Of a stretch of 64,000 nt of DNA, positions 35,352-47,811 are shown piece after piece. How positions within the stretch are numbered: position 1 is the stretch's first letter; every line of letters begins with the position of its first letter. The notes under the pieces are model-generated. The model saw nothing but the letters and a program-made list of their open reading frames with translations. It did no database searches and was not told the origin of the DNA. This stretch comes from Acidimicrobiia bacterium (GTDB taxonomy: Bacteria > Actinomycetota > Acidimicrobiia > Acidimicrobiales > Poriferisodalaceae), in the NCBI GenBank assembly GCA_022820925.1, contig JAJEEO010000010.1, positions 1-64,000 of the forward strand, read 5' to 3'. Position numbers and translations under genes: made by a program.

Positions 35352-35357
35352 TACATT
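35352..35357 (+). promoter_or_regulatory. -10 box for the leaderless sugar-dehydrogenase-like gene
   Basis: TACATT (fits TANNNT), six bases before the GTG at 35364, with no Shine-Dalgarno. Confidence 0.45.
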
Positions 35358-35363
35358 GACCGG

Positions 35364-36704
35364 GTGCCTCGCAGACGGCTGTTCAGCCTCGTGGCCTGTG
35401 CTGTGGCGATGACGACCGGGGCCGCCGCGGCCGGGTGCTCCGGCATCGACGACAGCACGGGTCCGGTGATCGGCAATCCGGCGGGCGGCACCGCAACCAC
35501 CGTGCCCGAGCCGACCACGACCCTGCCGCTCACCCAGACGCCCGAATACGTGGCGTCCAACACACCCTGTCCCGCTGGCCTTCCCGAGATCGGGGCTCTC
35601 GCCCTCGCAGAGGCCGCTCCCGGGCACACCGTGACCCTGGAGCCGTTCCTGGATCTGCCCGAGGCCACCGTGATGGTGTTCGATCCGGCGCTTTCTGGTG
35701 CAGGCAGCCGCGGCGGCGGCTTCGTCGGCGACCGCCGGGGACGCATCTGGCATTTCGACGTCGACGCAAGCCGAGGCGCCGTGCTCGGTGAGGGCCCCGT
35801 GGCAGATTTCTCGTCGAACACAGCGGCCGAGCACGATCAAGGTCTGGTCGGTATGACCTTCGGGCCGGACGCACGGCTCTGGATCAATCGCACCGACCGC
35901 CATGGCGACAGCGTGGTGACCGTGCTGACACCCCGAGACGGCCGCTCGGGGCTGCAGGGCGAATTCGCGGATCTGCTGGTGGTGTCCCAGACCAACGCCC
36001 AGCACAACGGCGGCTCACTGGTCTTCGGGCCGGAGGGGCTGCTATATGTGTCATTCGGCGACGGCGGCGGCCTCGGCGACCCGCATCACCACGGCCAGAA
36101 CCTCACCACGCCCCTCGGCGCGATCCTGCGTTTCGCCGTCGACGACGGCGGCAGCGACGACGCAAGCGATTTGCGGTTGGTGCCGGCACCGGGCAATCCG
36201 GATCTCGGCACGGCCGGCGATCCCCGAATCTGGGCCTTCGGCGCCCGCAACCCGTTCCAGATCTCCCTCGACGCGGCGACCGGCACGCTGTGGATCGCCG
36301 ACGTCGGCCAGCAATGCATGGAGGAAGTGACCGTCCTGGGGCTCGACGAGGCGGGGGCCAACCTGGGCTGGAACTCCTATGAAGGCAGCCGTCGCTTTGT
36401 CGGCGCCGAGCTCGACAACCACCGCGAGCCCGACTTCGAGTACCGGCACGGCCGCGGCCTCTGCGCGGTCATCGGCGGGCACGTCTACCGCGGCAGCGAG
36501 CTGGATTGGCTGACCGGGCGCTACGTGTTCGCCGATCTCTGCGGGGGTGACATCTACTCGGTCGCGGTGCAGCCCGGCACGGCGCCCGACGAGGTGTGGA
36601 GTCTCGGCGTCAGCACGCCCCGACCGGTCGGCTTCGGCGTGGACACCGCCGGCGAGCTGTACGTGATCGACATCGAGACCGGCGTGTGGCGCCTCACCGG
36701 ATGA
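35364..36704 (+). CDS. PQQ-dependent sugar dehydrogenase-like lipoprotein (GSDH family)
   Basis: 446 residues from GTG. A signal peptide ends in a lipobox (AAGC, Cys25), followed by a Thr/Pro linker, so it is anchored outside the membrane. The six-bladed propeller of the glucose/sorbosone dehydrogenase family is seen in EHDQGLVGMTFGPDARLWI, QHNGGSLVFGPEGLLYVSFGDGG, IWAFGARNPFQISLD, LWIADVGQQCMEEV and GGHVYRGSELDWLTGRYVFADLCGG. Family members oxidise sugars with PQQ or bind other ligands as hedgehog-interacting-protein relatives; activity is not certain. It is divergent from ilvB. Confidence 0.82.
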   Translation: MPRRRLFSLVACAVAMTTGAAAAGCSGIDDSTGPVIGNPAGGTATTVPEPTTTLPLTQTPEYVASNTPCPAGLPEIGALALAEAAPGHTVTLEPFLDLPEATVMVFDPALSGAGSRGGGFVGDRRGRIWHFDVDASRGAVLGEGPVADFSSNTAAEHDQGLVGMTFGPDARLWINRTDRHGDSVVTVLTPRDGRSGLQGEFADLLVVSQTNAQHNGGSLVFGPEGLLYVSFGDGGGLGDPHHHGQNLTTPLGAILRFAVDDGGSDDASDLRLVPAPGNPDLGTAGDPRIWAFGARNPFQISLDAATGTLWIADVGQQCMEEVTVLGLDEAGANLGWNSYEGSRRFVGAELDNHREPDFEYRHGRGLCAVIGGHVYRGSELDWLTGRYVFADLCGGDIYSVAVQPGTAPDEVWSLGVSTPRPVGFGVDTAGELYVIDIETGVWRLTG

Positions 36705-36738
36705 CGCAGGCAGCACCGATCGGGTCCGGGACGTAGCC

Positions 36739-38049
36739 GTGTTTCGACGCACGGTCTACGACCGGGAGATCCTGCTGCTCGCGGTTCCGGCATTCGGCGC
36801 GCTGATCGCCGAGCCGCTGTATGTGCTCACTGACAGGGCGATCGTCGGACGGCTCGGCACTCCTGAGCTCGCCGGGCTTGCGATCGCGTCGGCCATCCTG
36901 CTGAGTGCTCACGCAATCCTGATCTTCCTCGCCTATGGCACGACCGGCCTCGTCGGGCGGCTGGTGGGGGCCGGATCGCTGCGGCGAGCGGCCGAGCAGG
37001 GCATCGCCGGCATGTGGCTGTCGATCGGGCTGGGCGTGGTGTTCAGCCTGGGCATGTGGGCCGGCTCGGGCTCTCTCGTCGATGTGTTCGACCCGACCCC
37101 CGAAGTCGCTGATCACGCGCTCACCTACCTGCGGATCAGCCTCATCGGCTTTACCGCGTTGCTGGCGGGCATGGCGGCCACGGGCTACCTGCGGGGCACC
37201 CAGGACACGGTCACCCCCCTCGTGATCGCCGTGGCTTCAGCGGCAGGGAACCTGCTGATCGAACTCGTGCTGGTGTTCGAGCTCGACATGGGCATCGCCG
37301 GCGCGGCATGGTCAACGGTCATCGCCCAGTGGGGTGCCGCCGTCGCCTTCGCTGTCGCCGTCCATCGCCACGTTCGGGCGGTCGGCGCGAGGCTTCGGCT
37401 GGTTGCTGCTGCGGCGTGGCGTTATGCCCGTGTCGGCGCCCAGATGTTCGTGCGCACGGCATCGCTGCGGGGCGCGTTCGTGCTGGCTGCAGTGTTCGCG
37501 GCCCGCATCGGCACCACCGAGGTGGCATCGCACGAGATCGGCGTGCAGGTCTGGTCGTTCTTCTCGCTCGCCCTCGACGCGGTGGCGATCGCAGGTCAGG
37601 CCATGGTGGCCAAGGAACTCGGCGCCAGCCGCCCCGACGTGGCACGCGCGGCCAGCGTCCGCATGATCGGCATGAGCATCCAGCTCAGCGCAGTATTCGG
37701 GCTGGCACTCGTGCTGCTGCGCGGGCCGCTGGCCTCGATCTTCAGCAATGACCCTGCTGTCGTCGCGCTCAGCGGCTTCATCCTGCTGTTCGTGGCCGTC
37801 GCGCAGCCCGTCAATGCCGCCGCCTTCGCCTTCGACGGCATCTTCATTGGCGCCGGCGACTTGGGCTTCCTGGCACGGGCGATGGCCGGTGCGGCGGCAG
37901 GCTTCGCGATCGTGGGCGGCGCGGTGCGCATCCTGGATCTGGGCATCGGCTGGCTGTGGACGGCGCTCACCCTGTTCATGTTCTTCCGAGCAGCGCCGCA
38001 GTGGATCCGCTTCCGGGGCGACGCCTGGCTGCGCACCGGCGAGGACTGA
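36739..38049 (+). CDS. MATE family efflux transporter
   Basis: 436 residues from GTG, about 12 membrane segments in two halves. MATE/DinF-type features are LAVPAFGALIAEPLYVLTDRAIVGRLGTPELAGLAIA at the start and LIGFTALLAGMAATGYLRGTQDTVTPLVIA. It probably exports cationic drugs or metabolites using an ion gradient. It follows the sugar-dehydrogenase-like gene by 34 bases and may be co-transcribed with it. It is convergent with gatB (24 bases apart). Confidence 0.92.
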   Translation: MFRRTVYDREILLLAVPAFGALIAEPLYVLTDRAIVGRLGTPELAGLAIASAILLSAHAILIFLAYGTTGLVGRLVGAGSLRRAAEQGIAGMWLSIGLGVVFSLGMWAGSGSLVDVFDPTPEVADHALTYLRISLIGFTALLAGMAATGYLRGTQDTVTPLVIAVASAAGNLLIELVLVFELDMGIAGAAWSTVIAQWGAAVAFAVAVHRHVRAVGARLRLVAAAAWRYARVGAQMFVRTASLRGAFVLAAVFAARIGTTEVASHEIGVQVWSFFSLALDAVAIAGQAMVAKELGASRPDVARAASVRMIGMSIQLSAVFGLALVLLRGPLASIFSNDPAVVALSGFILLFVAVAQPVNAAAFAFDGIFIGAGDLGFLARAMAGAAAGFAIVGGAVRILDLGIGWLWTALTLFMFFRAAPQWIRFRGDAWLRTGED

Positions 38050-38073
38050 GCGCCTCGGCGGTTCGGCGGGTGC

Positions 38074-39495
38074 TCAGGCGTCGCGGCGCTGTGCGAGCAG
38101 CCGCGTGACGGCTTGGCCGTCTGCCTGGCCGCGGGTGGCCTTCATCACCGCTCCCACGAAAACGCCGGCCACCTTGGCTTCGCCTGCGCAGAACTTCGCC
38201 CAGGCCTCGGGGTTGTCGGCGATGGCCTGGTCGACGAGCGCTTCGAGCTCGCCGCTGTCCATGGCTTCGTAGCCCAACTCGGCCGCGATAGCCGATGGAT
38301 CTGCCGCCGCGCCCGGTGCCCGTTCGCACATATGCGTGAGGACGGCCTTGGCCTGCGTCGCCGTGAGCTGATCGGAAGTCTCCATCTGCACCAGCGATGC
38401 GAGCTGGGCGGCCTCGAGCAGCTCGGCCCCGTCCAGCGCCAGGTTCTGCACGGCGTGGGTGACGGTGCGATGCGCATCGGCGCCTGCGGCCACTGCACCG
38501 AGCACCAGCGCTGCGAGGCCCCGGCTGGCGATGACCTGGGCGTCGGCGGCGTCAGCGCCGTGCGCGCACAGACGCTCGCGCAGCGCAGCCGGCAATTCGG
38601 GCATGGCGGCACGCACCCGCTCGATCCAGTCCGGATCCGGTTCGAGCGGCACGAGGTCGGGCTCGGGGAAGTAGCGGTAGTCGTCGGCCTCTTCCTTCGA
38701 GCGCAGCGAGTGGGTGCGCCCGTCAGTGGACCAGTGCCGGGTCTCCTGCACTGGAGCTTCGCCCGCCTCGTACAGCCCGATGTGGCGCTGGGCCTCATAG
38801 TCGATGGCGTTCCGAAGCGAGCGCAGCGAGTTGAGGTTCTTGACCTCGCAGCGGGTGCGCAGCTCGCCCGATCCGGCCGGACGCACGCTGATGTTGGCGT
38901 CGACACGCATCGATCCCTCCTCCAGCCGGGCGTCTGATGCGCCGACGGCCAGGAGGATCTCGCGCAGCTCCTCGACGTAGGCGCTGGCCTCGGCGGCCGA
39001 GCCGATGTCGGGCCGCGAGACGATCTCGAGCAGCGGCGTGCCTGCCCGGTTGTAGTCGACGAGTGCGCCGACGGCCCCGTGGATGCGTCCGTCCGCGCCT
39101 CCCAGGTGCGTCGTCTTGCCGGCGTCCTCCTCGAGGTGCGCCCGCTCGATGCCGACCCTGCCCTCGCCGGGAACGTCGAGCCAGCCGTCAGCACAGATCG
39201 GCTGGTCGTACTGGCTGACCTGGTAGTCCTTCGGCATGTCTGGGTAGAAGTAGTTCTTGCGGTGGAACACCGACGGCCGGATCTCGCAGTTGAGCGCGAG
39301 GCCCACCGCCATGGCCAGCTCGACGGCGCGACGGTTCAGCACCGGCAGCGAGCCGGGGAGGCCGAGGCACACCGGCGTGACGTTGGTGTTGGGCTCGTCG
39401 CCGAAGCGGCTGGGCGCAGCGGAGAACAGCTTCGTGTCGGTCGCCAGCTCGACGTGGACCTCGAGGCCCACGACGACGTCCCAGCCGGCGGTCAT
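38074..39495 (-). CDS. gatB: Asp-tRNA(Asn)/Glu-tRNA(Gln) amidotransferase subunit B
   Basis: 473 residues from ATG 39495, overlapping the gatA stop by 4 bases (ATGA). Signature blocks are [75 protein letters not shown], and [10 protein letters not shown]; the C-terminal YqeY-like tRNA-binding domain follows. It activates Glu-tRNA(Gln) with ATP and accepts ammonia from GatA. The set gatC-gatA-gatB is complete here. Confidence 0.96.
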   Translation of the reverse strand: MTAGWDVVVGLEVHVELATDTKLFSAAPSRFGDEPNTNVTPVCLGLPGSLPVLNRRAVELAMAVGLALNCEIRPSVFHRKNYFYPDMPKDYQVSQYDQPICADGWLDVPGEGRVGIERAHLEEDAGKTTHLGGADGRIHGAVGALVDYNRAGTPLLEIVSRPDIGSAAEASAYVEELREILLAVGASDARLEEGSMRVDANISVRPAGSGELRTRCEVKNLNSLRSLRNAIDYEAQRHIGLYEAGEAPVQETRHWSTDGRTHSLRSKEEADDYRYFPEPDLVPLEPDPDWIERVRAAMPELPAALRERLCAHGADAADAQVIASRGLAALVLGAVAAGADAHRTVTHAVQNLALDGAELLEAAQLASLVQMETSDQLTATQAKAVLTHMCERAPGAAADPSAIAAELGYEAMDSGELEALVDQAIADNPEAWAKFCAGEAKVAGVFVGAVMKATRGQADGQAVTRLLAQRRDA

Positions 39496-41051
39496 GCTGC
39501 ACCCCCCGTTGAGCTCTCGGCGAACCGTGGCGCCGCCAGCTCCGGGGCAGCACGCTCGATTGCCGCGGCGACGGTCAGCATCGCCTCCTCCCCCAGCGCC
39601 GGGGCCATGATCTGCACGCCCACCGGCAGGCCCTCCGCGCCGGTCCCGAACGGCACCGACATGGCCGGATCGCCCGAGAGATTCGACGGGATGGTGCAGG
39701 TGTCGCAGCGGTACATGGTCATCGGGTCGGCGCGCTCGCCGAAGCGGAATGCCACGCACGGCGAGGTGGGCGACAGCAGCACGTCGTAGTCGGCGTAGGC
39801 AGCGTCGAAGTCACGCCGGGTGAGCATGCGGACCCGCTGGGCCTTGCCGTAGTAGGCGTCGTAGTAGCCGGCGCTGAGAGCGAACGTGCCCAGCATGATG
39901 CGGGCCTTGACCTCGTCGCCGAAGCCGGCCCGGCGAGTCAGGCGGTTCATCTCCTCGACATCTGCACCCTCGATTCGAAGCCCGTACCGAGTGCCGTCGT
40001 AACGCGCCAGATTGCTCGAAGCCTCTGCAGGCGCAATGAGGTAGTACGCGGTGAGGCCGTAGGTGACCGCAGGCACCGAGACCCGGCCGACGATCGCCCC
40101 CGCGTCGGCCAGCGCGCCGGCCGCCTCGAGCACCCTCTCCGTCACATCCGCGTCGATCCCGTCCAGCACCTCGCCGGCCGCATCTTCCAGCGCTGCATTT
40201 CCCAGCGCTGTATCTCCCTGCACTGGGCCGCCGTTCGCAGCACGATTGCGGCCGCTCCCGGTCAGCTCGCTCACGACGCCCACCCGCAGACCCTCGACAC
40301 CCCGCCCCAGCGCTGCCTCGAAGTCGGGCACGGCTGCGGGAATCGACGTGCTGTCGGCGGGATCGTGGCCGCTGATCACCCCGAGCGCGAGCGCAGCATC
40401 GGCGACGTCGGTTGCGAACGGTCCGATCTGGTCGAACGAGCTGGCGAAAGCCACGAGCCCGTAGCGGCTGACCCGGCCGTAGGTGGGCTTGATGCCCACG
40501 ATGCCGCACAGCGATGCGGGCTGGCGGATGGAGCCTCCGGTATCGGAGCCCAGCGCCAGGGGCGCGAAGCCGGCGGCGACCGCTGCAGCCGATCCCCCGC
40601 TGGAGCCGCCCGGCACCCGGGCGAAGTCGTAGGGATTGCGCGTGGGGCCAAAGGCGGAGTGCTCGGTGGAGCTGCCCATCGCGAACTCGTCGAGGTTGGT
40701 CTTGCCGATCATCACCGCGCCGGCTGCCGTCATGGCCTGCACGACCGTGGCGTCGTAGGGAGGCTGCCAGCCTTCGAGCATCCGTGACGAGCAGGTGGTG
40801 GCGACGCCACGCGTGCACAGGTTGTCCTTGAAGGCGACGGGGACTCCTGCCAGCGGCCCGGGGTCGCGGCCCCCGTCGACTGCTGCATCGATCGATGCCG
40901 CAGCGGCGCGAGCCTGATCGGCCGTCACCGTGTTGAAGGCGTGTACGTCGCCATCGTGGGCCTCGATGCGACCGAGGAAATCTTCGAGCACGTCCGTTGC
41001 CCGGCGGGTGCCGGCGCGCACGTCGGAGGCGATGGCGTGAGCTGTATTCAT
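39492..41051 (-). CDS. gatA: Asp-tRNA(Asn)/Glu-tRNA(Gln) amidotransferase subunit A
   Basis: 519 residues, amidase-signature enzyme. The Ser-cisSer-Lys triad is visible: Lys75 in [13 protein letters not shown], Ser150 in VPGGSSGGS, and the nucleophile Ser174 in [13 protein letters not shown], with the same spacing as other GatA proteins. It releases ammonia from glutamine for GatB. Residues ~260-290 form an Ala/Gly/Asn-rich insert, encoded by degenerate repeats of CAGCGCTG-like words. The gene is between gatC and gatB. Confidence 0.96.
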   Translation of the reverse strand: MNTAHAIASDVRAGTRRATDVLEDFLGRIEAHDGDVHAFNTVTADQARAAAASIDAAVDGGRDPGPLAGVPVAFKDNLCTRGVATTCSSRMLEGWQPPYDATVVQAMTAAGAVMIGKTNLDEFAMGSSTEHSAFGPTRNPYDFARVPGGSSGGSAAAVAAGFAPLALGSDTGGSIRQPASLCGIVGIKPTYGRVSRYGLVAFASSFDQIGPFATDVADAALALGVISGHDPADSTSIPAAVPDFEAALGRGVEGLRVGVVSELTGSGRNRAANGGPVQGDTALGNAALEDAAGEVLDGIDADVTERVLEAAGALADAGAIVGRVSVPAVTYGLTAYYLIAPAEASSNLARYDGTRYGLRIEGADVEEMNRLTRRAGFGDEVKARIMLGTFALSAGYYDAYYGKAQRVRMLTRRDFDAAYADYDVLLSPTSPCVAFRFGERADPMTMYRCDTCTIPSNLSGDPAMSVPFGTGAEGLPVGVQIMAPALGEEAMLTVAAAIERAAPELAAPRFAESSTGGAA

Positions 41052-41110
41052 CGGACGCTCGCAAGGCTCGCTGTGGTCATCGGGCAGTCGCCGAGCGGGG
41101 CACCGTCGGC

Positions 41111-41458
41111 TCAGGCTTCCTCGCCGAGCACCGGCGGCACTTCGAACTGCCCGCCGGCCGCAGCGGGCGCTTGGGACAGCACCTCGTCCCGATCCACCGG
41201 CGAGCCCGCAACATCGTCTCGGAACACGTTGCGCAGCGGGTAGGGGTGCGCGAGCGGCGGCACATCGGCGAGATCCAGATCTTCCAGCTCACGGGCATGG
41301 GAAAGCACACGTCCCAGGTGGCCCGTGTAGTGCTCGATCTCATCGGGCGTGAGCTCGATCCGGGCCAGCCGCGCCACATGCGCCACCTGATCCGTGCTGA
41401 TCGCCGCCGCTTCTCCGCGAGAGGCCGCGTCGGTAGGTGAACCTTCTCGTTGTCGCAC
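41111..41458 (-). CDS. gatC: Asp-tRNA(Asn)/Glu-tRNA(Gln) amidotransferase subunit C
   Basis: About 115 residues from GTG 41458. An ATG at 41491 is open, but the 11 extra residues come from an intergenic word also found near 10550, so I prefer the shorter form. The core [21 protein letters not shown], then [19 protein letters not shown] and PLRNVFRDD, is diagnostic. GatC wraps around GatA and stabilises the complex. It is 59 bases ahead of gatA. Confidence 0.9.
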   Translation of the reverse strand: MRQREGSPTDAASRGEAAAISTDQVAHVARLARIELTPDEIEHYTGHLGRVLSHARELEDLDLADVPPLAHPYPLRNVFRDDVAGSPVDRDEVLSQAPAAAGGQFEVPPVLGEEA

Positions 41459-41494
41459 CTGTCGTTTCCCGCTCTTGTTCGCTCCGCTCACGGG

Positions 41495-41516
41495 CCGCTC
41501 GGGCCACGGCTTCGCC
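41495..41516 (-). repeat. Dispersed 22-bp repeat, copy 2
   Basis: Same 22 bases as at 10568-10589 and 59696-59717, here on the minus strand, in the gap between the membrane protein stop (41561) and gatC. Confidence 0.8.
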
Positions 41517-41560
41517 TCACGGCTCGGCCTCAGAACAGCGGTGAGGGTACTGGCGCGGTC

Positions 41561-42469
41561 TCAGCGGGGAATTCGCCGCTGGGCGGCCTCCGCCAGCATC
41601 TCGCCCGGCCGGGTGGGGCTGAACAGCACCCGCGACACGGCCAGCACCTGCGCAGTGCCGGTCGAGCGCGGCACCACCTCGACGTCCACGCTCAGCTCGG
41701 CCAGCAGCACCGGGCCAAGAGCGTTGCCGCTGATGTCCACCAGGTCGGGCGCTTCGAGATCAATGTCTGCGGGCGCGGGACCGAGCACCACCACATCGGC
41801 CCGGCGCAGCAAGAACGGCTCGCGTGTCGCCATCGCATCATGCAGGACGAATCCGTTGGGGACGAACACCACCCAGCGGCGCGACAGCTGGTGGAGCGAT
41901 CTGAAGCCCAGTGCCGCGGCGGCGAATCCCGTGACGGTGGTCACCACGGCCCAGATCCACTGGCCTTGGGCCCACAGCACCAGCGGCACCCCCGCGCCGG
42001 CGACGACGGCTGCCCACACCAGCGGGATCGGCACGACAGCCAGCAGGAACGGCGGGCGCAACAGCATCCGCCGCTCATTGCCGTAGCTGAGCCCGTCCAC
42101 CATCGAATTGCCCGTTTCCGGCAGCAGTGCGACCGCTGCTGTGATGACAGCGCCCGCGATCGCCGTTGCCGCACGCGGCGCGGCCAGGTCGCCATTCCAC
42201 GCCGCCGCGGCGATCACCGAGCCGATCGCCGCCGCGATCGAAGCCGGTGCCGCGATGCGCACCACGGTCATCGCCCACGGCCGCCGCACAAATGTGGCCG
42301 TCAGCACCACGCCCCACGCTCCCCACAACTCCGCGCTCAAGATCCGAGCGGTGTCGGGCGAGCAGGCACCGAGCGCGTCCGCCGCGGCCGCCCCCACGCT
42401 CCACGGCGCAATCAGCCACAGCAACCGCAACAGCCACAAGGTCGGGTGTGCTCGCAACGCCTCTCGCAC
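41561..42469 (-). CDS. Membrane protein of unknown function, possibly PH-like domain
   Basis: 302 residues from GTG 42469; the frame stays open upstream, but that part overlaps ligA. About seven hydrophobic segments are arranged as three or four N-terminal, two middle (LLAVVPIPLVWAAVVAGAG and WIWAVVTTVTGFAAAALG), then a soluble C-terminal region of ~110 residues that begins RRWVVFVPNGFVLHD, like the bacterial PH-domain membrane proteins. The function is unknown. It is divergent from ligA and followed by the gat genes. Confidence 0.75.
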   Translation of the reverse strand: MREALRAHPTLWLLRLLWLIAPWSVGAAAADALGACSPDTARILSAELWGAWGVVLTATFVRRPWAMTVVRIAAPASIAAAIGSVIAAAAWNGDLAAPRAATAIAGAVITAAVALLPETGNSMVDGLSYGNERRMLLRPPFLLAVVPIPLVWAAVVAGAGVPLVLWAQGQWIWAVVTTVTGFAAAALGFRSLHQLSRRWVVFVPNGFVLHDAMATREPFLLRRADVVVLGPAPADIDLEAPDLVDISGNALGPVLLAELSVDVEVVPRSTGTAQVLAVSRVLFSPTRPGEMLAEAAQRRIPR

Positions 42470-42476
42470 ATCATGA

Positions 42477-44957
<2,481 letters not shown>

Positions 44958-45002
44958 CAGCGACACCACCGCCCGCACGCGAGCTGGCGCAGCCGATCGT
45001 TC

Positions 45003-45470
45003 CTAGAACGTCACGAAGCACCACTCGTAGACGAGATCGGGTGCTTCGAGCGCGGTCACGGGAGCTGCGCGGACGACGGCGCAGATCTTGCCGCTGCGGA
45101 GCTGGGAGATCACCTTGCCCTCGCCAGGAGCAAAGAAGTACTCGCCGAGCTGGGTGGTGCCTGCATCGAGCTGACCGAGGGGAATGGAAACGCCGTCGAT
45201 GACCAGCGTCGGTTCCCATCCGGGATCCACGCGCACCCCGACGGGGGTCTGCCGGGGCACCTGCGCGTCCGGCGCAGGCACGACGCCCTGCAGTCCCACC
45301 GGATAGCTCGACACGGTCTCCGAGCTGCGCGTCAACCAGACCGCCAGCACCACGGCAGCCGCAGCGACGATCGCTCCGGTGGTCACGGCGACGGACACGC
45401 CCCGTCGCAGCGCCCACGGCACCCGGCGATCGTCGCCGTCGCGCCGACCGTCAGAGCCGGCGGGGTTCAT
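45003..45470 (-). CDS. Single-pass membrane protein, unknown function
   Basis: 155 residues. A charged N-terminus (~25 residues) is followed by one membrane segment (GAIVAAAAVVLAVWL) and an extracytoplasmic domain of ~110 residues with two cysteines near the end (GKICAVVRAA and YEWCFVTF) that could form a disulfide. I do not recognise the family. Its ATG overlaps the mnmA stop by 4 bases, so it is translated with mnmA. It is convergent with ligA. Confidence 0.7.
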   Translation of the reverse strand: MNPAGSDGRRDGDDRRVPWALRRGVSVAVTTGAIVAAAAVVLAVWLTRSSETVSSYPVGLQGVVPAPDAQVPRQTPVGVRVDPGWEPTLVIDGVSIPLGQLDAGTTQLGEYFFAPGEGKVISQLRSGKICAVVRAAPVTALEAPDLVYEWCFVTF

Positions 45471-46627
45471 GTGAGATGTCCGGCGGCAGTTGCGCCCCCG
45501 AGCACCTCGTCGCCGTCGTAGAACACGACCGCCTGGCCCGGTGCGACACGTCGCTGGGGCCGGGTCCAGCGCAGCTGGCCGTCGGCGCCGAGGCGACCGG
45601 GCAGCGCAGGTCCGTGCGCGCTGGTTTGGGCCAGGACATCGCCCTCAGCGGCTCCGTCGGCCCATCGGTGATCGGTGAGCCGGACACCTTGCGCCGACAG
45701 CTCATCTGCGCCGCCGACGGTGACTCGTCGGGCGGCGACATCGACATCGATGGCGTAGCGACGCTCGGGCGCGCCGCCGAGGTCAAGCCCTTTGCGCTGA
45801 CCCACCGTCACCAGCTCCACCGCCGCTGCAGCGCCCACGTGCCGGCCGGCAGTGTCGACCAGCTCCGCCCGATGCAGGTCGATGCGCTCAGCCAGGAATC
45901 GCTCCCGGCCGGCGTCGGCGGTGATGAAGCACACGTCCTGGCTCTCGGCCTTGTCGGCCGTTCGCAGGCCGAGTTCGCCGGCGAGCGCACGCAGCTCGTC
46001 CTTGCGGTAGTCGCCGACGGGGAACCACAGGTCCGCCAGATCTGCCGCGGTCAGCATGTACAGCACGTAGGACTGGTCCTTGGCGCTGTCGGCTCCTCGA
46101 CGCAAGCGGATACGGCCGTCCCGCCGGCTCACTCGCACGTGGTGGCCCGTGACGAGCCGGTCAAAGCCCAGCCGCCGGGCGCGGTCCAGCAGCACATCGA
46201 ACTTGACGTGCCGGTTGCAGCTGATGCACGGATTCGGCGTCTGGCCCTGCCGGTGCGCGTCCACGTACGGGTCGACGACATCGCGCTCGAACTCGGCCGC
46301 GTAGTTGAAGACGAAATGGTCGATGCCCAGCTGCTGGCTCACCCTGCGGGCGTCGTCCACATCGGAAACCGCGCAGCAACCCTGATCCTGGGGTCCGCCC
46401 CACAGCTTGAGGGTGACGCCGACGACCTCGTGGCCTTCGCGCTGGCACAGCGCAGCGGCCACCGAGCTGTCGACCCCACCGGACATGGCGACGAGAACCC
46501 TCGGTGTGCCTGCGGCCCCGCGCCGCTCGGCGTCCGATGCAGCGGCCCCATGCCGCTCGGAGTCCGATGCTGCGGCCCCATGCCGCTCGGAGTCCGATGC
46601 AGCGGCCCCATGCCGCTCGCGAGTCAT
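45467..46627 (-). CDS. mnmA: tRNA-specific 2-thiouridylase MnmA with N-terminal peptide repeats
   Basis: 386 residues from ATG 46627. The first ~38 residues are three and a half copies of a 10-residue unit (ERHGAAASDS), then the enzyme proper begins RVLVAMSGGVDSSVAA with the ATP-binding PP-loop. Catalytic cysteines are Cys in TPNPCISCNRHVKF and in AESQDVCFI; GHHVRV and LTVGQRKGL-like TVGQRKGLDLGG are conserved. It thiolates U34 of tRNA-Lys, tRNA-Glu and tRNA-Gln. Its start overlaps the cysteine desulfurase stop (ATGA), consistent with direct sulfur supply. Confidence 0.94.
   Translation of the reverse strand: MTRERHGAAASDSERHGAAASDSERHGAAASDAERRGAAGTPRVLVAMSGGVDSSVAAALCQREGHEVVGVTLKLWGGPQDQGCCAVSDVDDARRVSQQLGIDHFVFNYAAEFERDVVDPYVDAHRQGQTPNPCISCNRHVKFDVLLDRARRLGFDRLVTGHHVRVSRRDGRIRLRRGADSAKDQSYVLYMLTAADLADLWFPVGDYRKDELRALAGELGLRTADKAESQDVCFITADAGRERFLAERIDLHRAELVDTAGRHVGAAAAVELVTVGQRKGLDLGGAPERRYAIDVDVAARRVTVGGADELSAQGVRLTDHRWADGAAEGDVLAQTSAHGPALPGRLGADGQLRWTRPQRRVAPGQAVVFYDGDEVLGGATAAGHLT
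46512..46619 (-). repeat. In-frame 30-bp tandem repeat at the 5' end of mnmA
   Basis: Units at 46512, 46542, 46572 and a partial one at 46602; the two central ones are identical except for the last base. As 30 is a multiple of three, changes in copy number keep the mnmA frame. Confidence 0.92.
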
Positions 46628-47811
46628 CGCAGCTGCTCCACACAGGCGGGAATCGCCTCGAGCACTCGATCGACCTCCCACGGCTCGGTGCACCAGCCCA
46701 GCGACAGCCGCAGCGAGCCCGCTGCGGCCTGCCGTTCGACGCCCATTGCGGCGAGCACATGGCTGGGCTCCATCGCACCCGACGCACACGACGCCGCAGC
46801 GGAGGCCATCACATCGAAGCGGTCCAGCAGCACGAGCAGCGCCTCGGTCTCGATGCCATCGATGAGCAGCTGGCAGATGCCTGCGGCACGACTCGACCGC
46901 TCGACCGTCTCGATGCATCCGTCGATCGCCGCCACCAGACCGTCAGCCAACCGATCCGCCATTTCCCTGATCCGCTGGATCTCGTCGTCGCGTGACCCGT
47001 TCAGCTCGCCGAGCGCCGCGCCCAGCGCTGCGATGCCCGCTGTGTTGTGGGTACCGCTGCGGCGGTCGGCCTCCTGACCTCCCCCGAGCTGCTGCGCCGA
47101 CAGCGTCACGCCGGGCCGGATGGCAAGGACGCCCACGCCCTTCGGGCCGCCGAACTTGTGTGCACTCAGCGACAGCAGATCGGCCGCCTGCGCCGTTGCG
47201 GCGATGTCGACCCAGTTGACGCCCTGCACGGCGTCGGTGTGCAGCAGCGCACCGGGAGCATGTTCGTGCACGACCTCTGCGACTGCATCGAGATCGGCGA
47301 TGACGCCGGACTCGTTGTTGACCAGCATCGCCGACACCAGACCCACGGGCGGGCCCGCGTCGGCGGCGAGTTGTACGGCCAGGTGCTCCAGGTCGACGTT
47401 GCCGCCGGCGTCGACATGCACATGCCGGCCTCCGACCGCTTCGACGGGATGGAGCACTGCATGGTGCTCGGTGGCGGGGCACAGCGCCGTGGTGCCCGTC
47501 GCCTCGCAGACGCCGCGCACTGCGAGATTGTCCGCTTCGGTCCCGCCGCTGGTGAACACGATTCCGTGAGGATCGAAGCCGAGCGCCTCAGCGACGATCT
47601 CACGTGCGTCGTCAATGGCTGCGCGCGACCTGCGGGCCATGCGGTGCGCTCCCGATGGATTGGCGAACTGGTGGTCGAAGAACAGCGTCATGGCCTCAAT
47701 GGCGCAAGGCCGCATCGGCGTCGACGCAGCGCAGTCGAGGTACGCAGGTCGCAGAGCTTCGTCGTGCTCGTTCCGCTGAGGTGCGGCACGCGGGTTCTGC
47801 ACGGCACTCAT
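46624..47811 (-). CDS. Cysteine desulfurase (NifS/IscS family)
   Basis: 395 residues. PLP enzyme: YLDCAASTPMRPCAIEAM at the N-terminus, FTSGGTEADNLAV, ATEHHAVLHPV, the Schiff-base Lys in LSAHKFGGPKGVG, and RRSGTHNTAGI. The persulfide Cys lies in the loop SCASGAMEPSHVL, short like group I enzymes. It delivers sulfur to MnmA, with which it overlaps, and perhaps to Fe-S clusters. A TAGCCT box six bases before the ATG marks a leaderless promoter for desulfurase-mnmA-membrane protein. Confidence 0.94.
   Translation of the reverse strand: MSAVQNPRAAPQRNEHDEALRPAYLDCAASTPMRPCAIEAMTLFFDHQFANPSGAHRMARRSRAAIDDAREIVAEALGFDPHGIVFTSGGTEADNLAVRGVCEATGTTALCPATEHHAVLHPVEAVGGRHVHVDAGGNVDLEHLAVQLAADAGPPVGLVSAMLVNNESGVIADLDAVAEVVHEHAPGALLHTDAVQGVNWVDIAATAQAADLLSLSAHKFGGPKGVGVLAIRPGVTLSAQQLGGGQEADRRSGTHNTAGIAALGAALGELNGSRDDEIQRIREMADRLADGLVAAIDGCIETVERSSRAAGICQLLIDGIETEALLVLLDRFDVMASAAASCASGAMEPSHVLAAMGVERQAAAGSLRLSLGWCTEPWEVDRVLEAIPACVEQLR

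Noticed and set aside
33618..35363. Plus-strand open frame continuing into the sugar-dehydrogenase-like gene (1028 codons in all)
   Set aside because: The first 582 codons are antisense to ilvB and His/Val/Gly-rich. The lipobox signal peptide and a -10 box place the true start at 35364.
41459..41491. Eleven extra N-terminal residues of GatC (MSGANKSGKRQ)
   Set aside because: The DNA matches an intergenic word also found near 10550, and GatC proteins normally begin close to the [17 protein letters not shown] core.
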